Source of the DNA: Streptomyces sp. NBRC 109706
Lineage (GTDB): Bacteria; Actinomycetota; Actinomycetes; Streptomycetales; Streptomycetaceae
Direction of reading: 5' to 3'
DNA: 64,000 bases
Assembly: GCF_000974485.1 (NCBI RefSeq)
Contig: NZ_BBOM01000004.1
Coordinates: 186,001-250,000, forward strand
Each line of letters begins with the position of its first letter. Position 1 is the stretch's first letter. A model generated the notes under the pieces. The model had not been told where the DNA came from, made no database searches, and was given only the letters and a program-made list of their open reading frames with translations. The position numbers were made by a program, and so were the translations under genes. Shown here piece by piece: positions 26,613 to 33,625 of the stretch.

Positions 26613-27090
26613 AGAGAGCTCGCAGCAGGGCTATGACCCGGAGGACGCCGATGTGCTCCTCGACGTTCCGGTGCTCAAGCTCGACGAACTGAAGATCGAG
26701 GCGGATGACCTCAGGGCCAAGATCTCCCTCAAGGCGGAGGTGTTGAGCCTGCTCAAGCTCAATGTCGGCGCCGATGTCACCCTCGGCAAGCTGGAGTTGG
26801 ACCTCAAGGGCGTGGACGCCCAGGCGCTCCTCAAGGTGCGTCTCGACCAGGTCGCCTCGATCATCAAGGAGGTCCTCAACACCATCGACCAGAACCCCCG
26901 CATCATCGAGCAGGTGGTGCAGGAGGCCTCCGCGACCGCGGGCGGAGCGGTCGATCGCGCGGGGGGAGCGGTGGAGAAGACCGGCGAGGAGGTCTCCAAG
27001 ACGGGCGAGGAGATGTCCGTCGCGGGCAAGGTGACCGATGTGGCCAAGGATCTGGCGAGGAAGGCCGCGGCCAAATCCGGGGCGACTTGA
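26605..27090 (+). CDS. Unknown helical protein of the gas-vesicle-accessory type
   Basis: 161 residues. ATG 26605 overlaps the SRPBCC gene by 8 nt. The first 90 residues form a regular pattern of short beta/alpha segments with repeated 'L-x-V' and 'D-L-x' phrases ('DVLLDVPVLKLDELKIEADD', 'KLNVGADVTLGKLELDLKGV'). The C-terminal 60 residues are an Ala/Gly/Glu/Lys-rich helix with quasi-repeats (GEEVSKTGEEM) that may form a coiled coil or amphipathic layer. I recognise the 'DVLLDVP ... LKLNVGADV' pattern from conserved actinobacterial hypotheticals near gvp genes but cannot name a function. Confidence 0.72.
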   Translation: MSEESSQQGYDPEDADVLLDVPVLKLDELKIEADDLRAKISLKAEVLSLLKLNVGADVTLGKLELDLKGVDAQALLKVRLDQVASIIKEVLNTIDQNPRIIEQVVQEASATAGGAVDRAGGAVEKTGEEVSKTGEEMSVAGKVTDVAKDLARKAAAKSGAT

Positions 27091-27135
27091 AGAGAACACG
27101 CGGAGCGCGGCGACGAGACCGGCACCGAGCCGGAC

Positions 27136-27375
27136 TTGGCCTTCTCCGCGATCGTGCGTGCCGACGAGATGCGTTGGGGCGAGGTGCCCGATGCCCGGAT
27201 CGCCTTCCACGGCTGCCCGGGTCATTCCTCTCTCTCGGCCTCCGATCGGACCGACCTCCCCGACCAGGTCGCCCCCGGAGTGCGCTACCGCGACGCCCGG
27301 GTGCGCTATGTGCTGGCCACCCAACTCGCCGCGCAGGACGGCGAGGACGAATGCGCCGATCCGCCGACGGCCTGA
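27136..27375 (+). CDS. Small conserved-type protein, start uncertain (possibly decayed)
   Basis: 79 codons from TTG 27136. The sequence 'RADEMRWGEVPDARIAFHGC' ... 'SASDRTDLPDQVAPGVRYRD' ... 'RVRYVLATQL' resembles a family of about 80-95-residue actinobacterial proteins that I recall downstream of the genes above. No ribosome binding site precedes the TTG or the GTG at 27154. The frame is the same as that of the upstream gene and is open back to its stop codon, without an ATG or GTG. It may be translated from a weak start, by readthrough, or not at all. Confidence 0.4.
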   Translation: MAFSAIVRADEMRWGEVPDARIAFHGCPGHSSLSASDRTDLPDQVAPGVRYRDARVRYVLATQLAAQDGEDECADPPTA

Positions 27376-27528
27376 CGACGCCCCCCTGCCGCCGCGCCGC
27401 TCGGATGGACTAGCCTCCACCTCGTGAGGTGATCCCCCGTGGCGACCGTAGCCGTCGCCACCGAAGCGAACCCCTGTCAATCCGTGGGCTGTTGCCCCCG
27501 GACGCTTCCGTGTGGAGAGATCACCAGA

Positions 27529-28302
27529 ATGACGCGTCAATCGCCCGCTTCGGCCATGCCCCACGACCTGGACGCCCTGCTGGCCCGGGCACAGGCAGAC
27601 TCCTCCGTCCTCGGCGTGCTGCTCAGCGGATCCCGAGCCCACCACGGCATGGGGACCGAGCACTCGGACCACGACATCCATGTGGTGGTCCGGGACGACG
27701 GCCCTTCGGCTTTCGCCGACTGGGACGGATACCGCTCCCCGACACTGGACCTGGTCGTGCTTCCCCTGGCCGACTTCACCCGGCGGGGACTCCCCGGGGA
27801 CGAGCAGAGCTGGATGCGCTACGCCTACGTCCACGCCCGGCTGTTGTTCGACCGGTTCGACGGCGGGATCGCCGAACTCCTGGAGCGCAAACGAGCACTG
27901 CTCCCCGACGAGGCCCGGGCGGCCGTCGACGGCTGGCTGGACGCCTACGTGAACCAGACCTACCGCTCCCTGAAGAGCTTCCGCGACGGGCGTCCGGAGC
28001 TGGGACATCTCGATGCCGCCGAGAGCGTGCCCTTCTTGCTCGAGGTCGCCTTCGCGCTCCATCGGCGGGTGCGGCCCTACAACAAGTTCCTCGGCTGGGA
28101 GTTGACCAACCACCCGTTGGCCACCGCCGGCTGGAGCGCCGAGCGGCTGCTTCCGCTCCTGCGCCGCCTTCTCGCCGACGGTGATCCCGGCGTCCAGCGC
28201 GGGCTGTTCGCGGAGGTGGAGCCCGTCGCCCGTGCCGCCGGCCATGCCGCCGTGCTGGACTCCTGGGGCGTTGACCTGGAACTCCTGCGCCCGCGCGGCT
28301 GA
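27529..28302 (+). CDS. Nucleotidyltransferase-domain protein
   Basis: 257 residues. ATG 27529 with GGAGAG about 11 nt upstream; ATG 27556 is an alternative. The nucleotidyltransferase signature is 'GVLLSGSRAHHGMGTEHSDH' followed by 'DIHVVV', giving GS-x10-DxD. A third acidic position lies in 'SPTLDLVVLPL'. The remainder is helical ('SLKSFRDGRPELGHLDAAES', 'RVRPYNKFLGWEL'), as in aminoglycoside adenylyltransferase-type or MNT-type enzymes. The substrate is unknown. There is no HEPN gene beside it, so a toxin-antitoxin reading is not supported. Confidence 0.75.
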   Translation: MTRQSPASAMPHDLDALLARAQADSSVLGVLLSGSRAHHGMGTEHSDHDIHVVVRDDGPSAFADWDGYRSPTLDLVVLPLADFTRRGLPGDEQSWMRYAYVHARLLFDRFDGGIAELLERKRALLPDEARAAVDGWLDAYVNQTYRSLKSFRDGRPELGHLDAAESVPFLLEVAFALHRRVRPYNKFLGWELTNHPLATAGWSAERLLPLLRRLLADGDPGVQRGLFAEVEPVARAAGHAAVLDSWGVDLELLRPRG

Positions 28303-28349
28303 CGAGCCCGCCCGGCCGGTCGGCCCGGCGTCGGCCGGCCGGGACTCGT
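28302..28349 (+). terminator. Terminator after the nucleotidyltransferase gene
   Basis: CCCGGCCGG (28311-28319) pairs with CCGGCCGGG (28335-28343), flanked by ACGAG/CTCGT outer arms (28302-28306, 28345-28349). It starts at the last base of the gene's stop codon. Confidence 0.65.
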
Positions 28350-28755
28350 CGTGAACGTGGGGTGATTCGTTGTCGAACAACGGACGCATCGCATGCCCTC
28401 CAGTGGCCTGACTCCTCGCCGATGTTGCGCGGAGTAATTATTAGTGTGCCACTGGACACGGAGAGTGACAAGGGGGTAGGTTACGGAGAGTGATGATTCT
28501 CAAGATGTTTTCGGTAGGACGACCGCGCCGCCCTCTGGGCTCCGCCCTTGGCGGTGTCTCTCGGTGGCCCGCGATGGTGATGGCCTCGGTGCGATCGCGT
28601 TCACGGCTCCCGGCCCGCCTCCGCCGCCATGGCCCGCCACCGCCCGGGTGGTCGGGGCGGCCGGGCCACCCCCGCTCCACCGCGGCCGGTTCCGGGGCCC
28701 CCGCACCAGGCGCTCTGGGCAACGGGCCCGAAGGCGCTAGGCTGACGAGCGCAGC
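28350..28755. other. Upstream region of metE before the riboswitch
   Basis: About 400 bases. An AT-richer island around 28431-28510 contains CGGAGAGTGA twice (28459-28468 and 28484-28493, 25 bp apart). It may hold the metE promoter or binding sites. No credible gene is seen; the long frame running into metE from 28490 has an Arg/Pro-rich non-native N-terminal part. Confidence 0.4.
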
Positions 28756-28950
28756 TGGTTCGCCCTGTCCGCCAGGCAGGCGCGTCGTAAGAGGGAACCC
28801 GGTGGGAATCCGGGACTGCCCCGCAGCGGTGAGTGGGAACGACCGCCGTCAAACGCACTGGGCTCCAAGAGCCTGGGAAGCGACGGCCATTAGGTCTTCG
28901 CCTGAGCATTCAGGCCGGAGGTGCCCGCGAGTCCGAAGACCTGCCGCTGC
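28756..28950 (+). promoter_or_regulatory. Cobalamin (B12) riboswitch controlling metE
   Basis: The conserved core is present in order: GGGAACCCGGTGGGAATCCG at 28793-28812, then GACTGCCCCGCAGCGGTGAG just after, and the 3' B12-box region with GAGTCCGAAGACCTGCC at about 28928-28944. The boundaries are approximate. It is followed by a leader of about 180 nt and then metE. Binding of adenosylcobalamin is expected to shut off the B12-independent methionine synthase when B12 (and so MetH activity) is available, as known for Streptomyces metE. Confidence 0.93.
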
Positions 28951-29128
28951 CCGTGGGCGACCGTCGCTCACGGTTGTTTCGGTGACCTCGTGGGCGGGTC
29001 GGCGTGCTGGTGACGAGTGCCTTGAGCGGCGGCAACGGCCGCGCCGGGCCCTTCCGTCGCCGTGCTCCTTCGCTCCCGCGCGCGGTCGCCGAGACCAGCC
29101 AGGAGACATGCTCGCGAAGGAGAGTTTC

Positions 29129-31441
29129 TTGACCAGCGAGTCCGCAGCCGCGGCACCACGGGCCACCGTGTACGGCTACCCCCGTCAGGGATCCAACCGG
29201 CAGCTGAAGAGGGCGATCGAGGGGTACTGGAAGGGGCGCGTCACCGCCCCGGATCTGCTCGAAACCGCCTCCCGACTGCGCCAGGCCAACTGGCGTCAGC
29301 AGGCCGACGCCGGCCTGCACGAAGTCCCCACCGGAGACTTCTCGTTCTACGACCATGTGCTGGACACCAGCGTGATGGTCGGCGCCATTCCGCCCCGGCA
29401 CCGCTCGGCCGTCGAGGCCGACGCCCTGGCCGGCTACTTCGCCATGGCGCGTGGCACCCAGGACGTCGCCCCGCTGGAGATGACCAAGTGGTTCGACACC
29501 AACTACCACTATCTGGTCCCCGAGCTCGGCCCTGACACCGTCTTCACCGCCGATTCCAGCAAGCAGCGCGCCGAGTTGGGCGAGGCGCTGGCCCTCGGCC
29601 TGGCCGCCAGGCCCGTTCTCGTCGGCCCGATCACCTATCTGCTGTTGGCCAAGCCGGCCCCCGGCGTCGCCGAGGACTTCGAGCCGCTGACGCTGCTGGA
29701 CCGCCTGTTGCCGGTCTATGCCGAGGTGTTGGCCGATCTGCGCGCCGCCGGCGCCGGCTGGGTGCAGATCGACGAGCCGGCACTGGTCCAGGACCGCACC
29801 CCCGCCGAGCTGTCCGCCGCCGCGCGCGCCTACCGCGATCTCGGCGCCCTGGTGGACCGGCCCAAGCTCCTGGTCGCCTCCTACTTCGACCGCCTGGGCG
29901 AGGCCCTTCCCGTTCTGGCCAAGGCCCCGGTCGAGGGGCTGGCCATCGACTTCACGGGGGCCGCGGCCGGCAACCTGGAGGATCTCGCGGCGGCCGGCGG
30001 TCTGCCGGGCAAGCGCCTGGTCGCCGGAGTGGTCAACGGCCGCAACGTCTGGATCAACGATCTCGAACGGTCGCTCGCGACCCTTGCCACGCTCCTCGGG
30101 CTGGCCGGCAGCGTCGATGTCGCCGCCTCCTGCTCCCTGCTGCACGTCCCGCTGGACGCCACCGCCGAGCGGGACATCGACCAGCAGATTCTCCGTTGGT
30201 TGGCCTTCGCCCGCCAGAAGGTCGCCGAGATCGTCACCCTGACCCGCGGTCTGGCCGAGGGCAGCGGCGCGATCGCCGCCCAACTCGCCGCCAACCGCGC
30301 CGATCTCGCCTCGCGCGCCGGCTCCCCGATCACCCACGACCCGGCGGTGCGGGCCCGCGCCGCCGCGGTCACCGAGGCGGATGGCCGCCGTTCGCAGCCG
30401 TATCCCGAGCGCACCGCCGCGCAGCGCGCCCAGCTGGCGCTGCCGCCGCTGCCCACCACCACCATCGGCTCCTTCCCGCAGACGGTCGAACTCCGCACCG
30501 CCAGGGCGGATCTGCGCGCCGGCCGGCTGGACGCGCCGGGCTACGAGGAGCGGGTGCGGCACGAGATCCGCGACACGATCGCCTTCCAGGAGAAGGCGGG
30601 GCTCGATGTGCTGGTGCACGGCGAGCCCGAGCGCAACGACATGGTGCAGTACTTCGCCGAGCAGCTCACCGGCTATCTGGCCACCCAGCACGGGTGGGTC
30701 CAGTCGTACGGCACCCGCTATGTCCGGCCGCCGATCCTCGCCGGCGACATCGCACGCCCCGAGCCGATGACGGTGCGCTGGGCCCAGTACGCGCAGTCGC
30801 TGACCGACCGCCCCGTCAAGGGCATGCTGACGGGCCCGGTCACCATGCTGGCCTGGTCCTTCGTCCGCGACGACCAACCCCGCGCGGACACGGCCCGCCA
30901 GGTCGCGCTCGCCCTGCGCGACGAGGTGAACGACCTGGAGGCCGCCGGCACCGCGGTGATCCAGGTGGACGAGCCGGCGCTGCGGGAGACGTTGCCGCTG
31001 CGCGCCGCCGACCAGCCGGACTATCTGGCCTGGGCCACCGAGGCCTTCCGGCTCACCACCAGCGGGGTCCGCCCCGACACCCAGATCCACACCCATATGT
31101 GCTACGCCGAGTTCGGCGACATCCTGCAGGCCATCGACGATCTGGACGCCGATGTGATCAGCCTGGAGGCGGCCAGATCGCATATGCGGGTCGCCGCCGA
31201 ACTCGCCGACGCCCGCTACCCCAGGGAGGTCGGCCCCGGCGTCTACGACATCCACTCCCCGCGGGTTCCCGACCCATCCGAGGTCACCGAACTGCTGCGG
31301 GCCGGGCTCGCGGCCATTCCGGCCGAGCGCCTGTGGGTCAACCCGGACTGCGGTCTGAAGACCAGGGCCTGGCCGGAGGTGCGCGATTCGCTGACCTCCC
31401 TGGTCGAGGCCGCGCGCACCCTGCGCGGTCAACTGCCCTGA
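29129..31441 (+). CDS. metE: Cobalamin-independent methionine synthase
   Basis: 770 residues. TTG at 29129 is chosen because AAGGAG (29117-29122) lies 6 nt upstream and the protein then starts like known actinobacterial MetE ('TSESAAAAPRATVYGYPRQG'). ATG 29108 is possible but its site AGGAGA is too close. It transfers the methyl group of 5-methyltetrahydropteroyl-tri-glutamate to homocysteine. Zinc/homocysteine ligands are H656 and C658 in 'THMCYAEFGD' and C741 in 'NPDCGLKTR'. 'TTTIGSFPQTVELR' opens the C-terminal barrel, and the N-terminal barrel is complete, so the enzyme is full length. It is controlled by the upstream riboswitch and followed by a strong terminator. Confidence 0.97.
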   Translation: MTSESAAAAPRATVYGYPRQGSNRQLKRAIEGYWKGRVTAPDLLETASRLRQANWRQQADAGLHEVPTGDFSFYDHVLDTSVMVGAIPPRHRSAVEADALAGYFAMARGTQDVAPLEMTKWFDTNYHYLVPELGPDTVFTADSSKQRAELGEALALGLAARPVLVGPITYLLLAKPAPGVAEDFEPLTLLDRLLPVYAEVLADLRAAGAGWVQIDEPALVQDRTPAELSAAARAYRDLGALVDRPKLLVASYFDRLGEALPVLAKAPVEGLAIDFTGAAAGNLEDLAAAGGLPGKRLVAGVVNGRNVWINDLERSLATLATLLGLAGSVDVAASCSLLHVPLDATAERDIDQQILRWLAFARQKVAEIVTLTRGLAEGSGAIAAQLAANRADLASRAGSPITHDPAVRARAAAVTEADGRRSQPYPERTAAQRAQLALPPLPTTTIGSFPQTVELRTARADLRAGRLDAPGYEERVRHEIRDTIAFQEKAGLDVLVHGEPERNDMVQYFAEQLTGYLATQHGWVQSYGTRYVRPPILAGDIARPEPMTVRWAQYAQSLTDRPVKGMLTGPVTMLAWSFVRDDQPRADTARQVALALRDEVNDLEAAGTAVIQVDEPALRETLPLRAADQPDYLAWATEAFRLTTSGVRPDTQIHTHMCYAEFGDILQAIDDLDADVISLEAARSHMRVAAELADARYPREVGPGVYDIHSPRVPDPSEVTELLRAGLAAIPAERLWVNPDCGLKTRAWPEVRDSLTSLVEAARTLRGQLP

Positions 31442-31454
31442 TCCGAACACCCCT

Positions 31455-31501
31455 CGGGCCTGTCGCGCCCCACCCGGGGTGGGCGCGGCGCGACAGGCCC
31501 G
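31455..31501 (+). terminator. metE terminator
   Basis: CGGGCCTGTCGCGCC (31455-31469) and GGCGCGACAGGCCCG (31487-31501) form a perfect 15-bp stem, with further pairing of CCCCACC/GGTGGG-type sequence inside. It lies 14 nt after the metE stop. Confidence 0.85.
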
Positions 31502-31593
31502 CCCACCCCGGCGAAGGCCGAAACAGGAGCAGGAAGTTCACGAAGTTGGGAAGAACGATTCCTGTCGCCCCGGGCTTAGGGCAGGCTGTCGGT

Positions 31594-32049
31594 GTGAGCA
31601 CTGACACACTTGACAGTGACGGCCAGCGGCCGAATCAGCGCACGTCGACCCCCGAGGAGCAGCTGCTGCCGGAGGCCCTGGTGGAGCGGATCGTGCAGGC
31701 CGTGCGCCTGGTCGGCCTCCCGCTGGCGGTGGAGACGGGCGGTCCCGGGGTCTACCTGGATCGGGAGGGCCCGATAGAGGGTTCGGTCGATCATGTGGTG
31801 ATCCGCTGGCACGCGTCGAACCTGCTGTCCGACGTCGCGGAGAAGGAGCTGCCGGCCGGTCCCGCCGAGCGGCTGATGAGCGCATCGCTCACGGCGATGG
31901 AGGACGCCCTCGCCGAACTCCTCGCCGCGAGTGGGCTGGTGGTCGCCAAGCATCCGTTCACCCGCTCGCTGGCCGTCTGGGGGATCGACGGCCCGCCGCC
32001 GGTCGAGGGAGGGGACGAGCCGACGGCCCACCCCCACCCCCTCCCCTGA
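31594..32049 (+). CDS. Conserved hypothetical protein (about 150 residues)
   Basis: 151 residues. GTG 31594. A compact alpha/beta protein: 'EALVERIVQAVRLVGLPLAV', 'GSVDHVVIRWHASNLLSDVA', 'LMSASLTAMEDALAELLAAS', 'FTRSLAVWGI'. There is no signal peptide, membrane segment or catalytic motif. It has the look of a conserved streptomycete gene but I cannot name a family or function. It follows the metE terminator and is convergent with the ThrRS gene 47 bp away. Confidence 0.65.
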   Translation: MSTDTLDSDGQRPNQRTSTPEEQLLPEALVERIVQAVRLVGLPLAVETGGPGVYLDREGPIEGSVDHVVIRWHASNLLSDVAEKELPAGPAERLMSASLTAMEDALAELLAASGLVVAKHPFTRSLAVWGIDGPPPVEGGDEPTAHPHPLP

Positions 32050-32096
32050 GGCCCCGGGCCGCCCGGAACCGCCGGCCCGTCCCGAACTCCGTTGCT

Positions 32097-33332
32097 TCAG
32101 CCGACCCGTTCCGCCGCCTCGTCCCACAGCGCCACGCTGTGCCCCGCCACCCGGGCGGCGATGCGGCCGAGCACCTCGTCCACCGGCTGCGCGTCGAGCC
32201 TGCGCCCGTCGCGCAGCCGCACGGCGAGTTCCCCGGCCGCCGCCTCCCGCGCGCCCAGCACCGCCTGGTAGGGAACGAGCCGATGCTGGCGCACCCGCGC
32301 CGCCAGGCTCCCCTGCTCCGGGCCGACCACCCGGGCGCGCAGACCCAGTTCGGCGGCGCGCAGCGCCACCGCCCCGGCATCGGCGCACTCCGCGTCGGAG
32401 ACCGGGAGCAGCACCAGCTGGAGGGGCGCCAGCCAGGGCGGAAACGCGCCGCCGTGCTCCTCGATCAGATGCGCGACGGCCCGCTCCACGCTGCCCACGA
32501 TGCTGCGGTGCACCATCACCGGACGATGCCTGGCCCCGTCCGGGCCGATATAGCCGAGATCGAACCGCTCCGGCTGGTGGAAGTCGACCTGGACGGTGGA
32601 GAGGGTGAACTCCCGCCCCGCGCCGTCGGTCACCTGCACATCGATCTTGGGTCCATAGAACGCGGCCTCGCCCTCCACCGCGTCATAGGGCAGCCCCGAG
32701 CTGTCCAACACCTCGCGCAGCAGGACCACCGAACGGCGCCACAACTCCGGGGCCGCCACATACTTTCCGCCCTCACCCGGCAGCGAGAGCCGATAGCGCG
32801 GCGGCGCGATACCCAACGCCCGGTACGCCCGTCGGATCAGGCCGAGTGCCGCGCTCGCCTCCTCGGCGACCTGGTCGAGGGTGCAGAACACATGGGCGTC
32901 GTTGAGCTGGATCGACCGCACCCGGGTCAACCCGCCCAGCACGCCGGACAGTTCGGATCGGTACATGCCGCCGAGCTCCGCCATCCGCAGCGGCAGCTCC
33001 CGGTAGCTGTGCGCGCGGGAGCGGAAGATCAGCGCATGGTGGGGGCAGAGGCTCGGCCGCAGCACCATCTGCTCGTCGCCGACCTCCATCGGAGGGAACA
33101 TGTCATCGCTGTAGTGCGACCAGTGCCCCGAGATCTCGTACAGCTCACGTTTGCCGAGCACCGGCGAGTAGACGTGCTGGTAGCCGGCGCCGCGTTCAAG
33201 CCGGTGGACGTACTCCTCCAGGGCGTGGCGCACGGCCGCCCCGTCGGGCAGCCAGTAGGGCAGCCCGGCGCCGATCAACGGATCGGTGTCGAACAGGTTC
33301 AGCTCGCGGCCGAGCTTGCGGTGGTCGTACAC
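32097..33332 (-). CDS. thrS2: Truncated threonyl-tRNA synthetase (catalytic plus anticodon domains only)
   Basis: 411 residues against about 650 for standard ThrRS. GTG 33332 with GAGGGAG upstream. The protein starts directly at the class II core and lacks the TGS and editing (N2) domains. Motif 2 is 'YRSELSGVLGGLTRVRSIQL' and motif 3 'MVHRSIVGSVERAVAHLIEE'. The zinc ligands C96 (RPSLCPHH), H147 (NDAHVF) and H275 (MVHRS) are all present, so aminoacylation should work. The anticodon-binding domain covers residues about 310-411. Without an editing domain it cannot clear Ser-tRNAThr. It is probably a secondary, conditionally expressed or inhibitor-tolerant synthetase. An upstream Thr-rich leader ORF and hairpin suggest attenuation control. 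The symbol is descriptive only. Confidence 0.9.
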   Translation of the reverse strand: MYDHRKLGRELNLFDTDPLIGAGLPYWLPDGAAVRHALEEYVHRLERGAGYQHVYSPVLGKRELYEISGHWSHYSDDMFPPMEVGDEQMVLRPSLCPHHALIFRSRAHSYRELPLRMAELGGMYRSELSGVLGGLTRVRSIQLNDAHVFCTLDQVAEEASAALGLIRRAYRALGIAPPRYRLSLPGEGGKYVAAPELWRRSVVLLREVLDSSGLPYDAVEGEAAFYGPKIDVQVTDGAGREFTLSTVQVDFHQPERFDLGYIGPDGARHRPVMVHRSIVGSVERAVAHLIEEHGGAFPPWLAPLQLVLLPVSDAECADAGAVALRAAELGLRARVVGPEQGSLAARVRQHRLVPYQAVLGAREAAAGELAVRLRDGRRLDAQPVDEVLGRIAARVAGHSVALWDEAAERVG

Positions 33333-33419
33333 GGTGGTCTCCCTCGTTCCGGACCGCCGCCGACCGCGTGGTGCGCGGAGCGGCGGATTGGGGTGGGCCT
33401 CGGACGAGCGACCACACGG

Positions 33420-33451
33420 CGAAGCCCCGGGGCGCTCGCCCCGGGGCTTCG
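33420..33451 (-). terminator. Attenuator-type hairpin in the thrS2 leader
   Basis: CGAAGCCCCGGGGCG (33420-33434) and CGCCCCGGGGCTTCG (33437-33451) are exact complements. On the minus strand the hairpin begins 12 nt after the leader ORF stop and ends about 90 nt before the thrS2 start. There is no T-run, common for actinobacterial terminators. Confidence 0.7.
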
Positions 33452-33463
33452 ACTAGGCATTCG

Positions 33464-33514
33464 TCAGCGCGCCGGGACACTCTCCGGCGTCGTCGTCATG
33501 GCGGCACGCTGCAT
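33464..33514 (-). CDS. Threonine-codon leader peptide (16 residues) of thrS2
   Basis: The ORF encodes M-Q-R-A-A-M-T-T-T-P-E-S-V-P-A-R and stops with TGA at 33464-33466. The three adjacent ACG threonine codons are at 33488-33496. Immediately after them CCGGCG/CGCCGG segments (33470-33475 and 33484-33489) can form a small hairpin, and the strong stem at 33420-33451 follows. This is the layout of a ribosome-mediated attenuator: stalling at Thr codons when charged tRNAThr is scarce would disrupt the first hairpin and spare the downstream gene, here a threonyl-tRNA synthetase. No Shine-Dalgarno is seen; a TAGCCT box 7 nt upstream suggests a leaderless transcript. Interpretation is inference; the ORF and hairpins are read directly. 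Confidence 0.6.
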   Translation of the reverse strand: MQRAAMTTTPESVPAR

Positions 33515-33521
33515 AACGGCC

Positions 33522-33527
33522 AGGCTA
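33522..33527 (-). promoter_or_regulatory. Putative -10 box for the thrS2 leader
   Basis: TAGCCT on the minus strand, ending 7 nt before the leader ATG at 33514, which fits transcription starting at or next to the ATG. No clear -35 element is seen, so confidence is limited. Confidence 0.4.
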
Positions 33528-33540
33528 ACAGAGCGGAACC

Positions 33541-33573
33541 GGCCGGCGGGAGGACAACGTCCGCCCACCGGCC
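33541..33573 (-). terminator. Terminator of the sigma/membrane-protein operon
   Basis: On the minus strand GGCCGGTGGGCGGA pairs with TCCTCCCGCCGGCC around CGTTG, with one G-T wobble and one mismatch. It lies 53 nt after the stop of the 33626 gene and just upstream of the thrS2 leader promoter, insulating the two units. Confidence 0.6.
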
Positions 33574-33625
33574 GGCCCCTGGCCCGCCCTCCGATCGTGG
33601 CCCGGAGCCCCGACGAGGGCGCCGT

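Noticed and set aside
27529..28302. MNT/HEPN toxin-antitoxin system
   Set aside because: A nucleotidyltransferase motif is present but no HEPN partner gene lies next to it and the protein is longer than MNT antitoxins.
28490..29128. Long N-terminal extension of metE
   Set aside because: The extension overlaps the cobalamin riboswitch and has Arg/Pro/Gly-rich sequence without similarity to MetE; TTG 29129 has a good ribosome binding site.
33420..33530. T-box riboswitch for the threonyl-tRNA synthetase
   Set aside because: No T-box sequence or specifier-loop architecture is visible and the leader is too short; a leader-peptide attenuator fits better.
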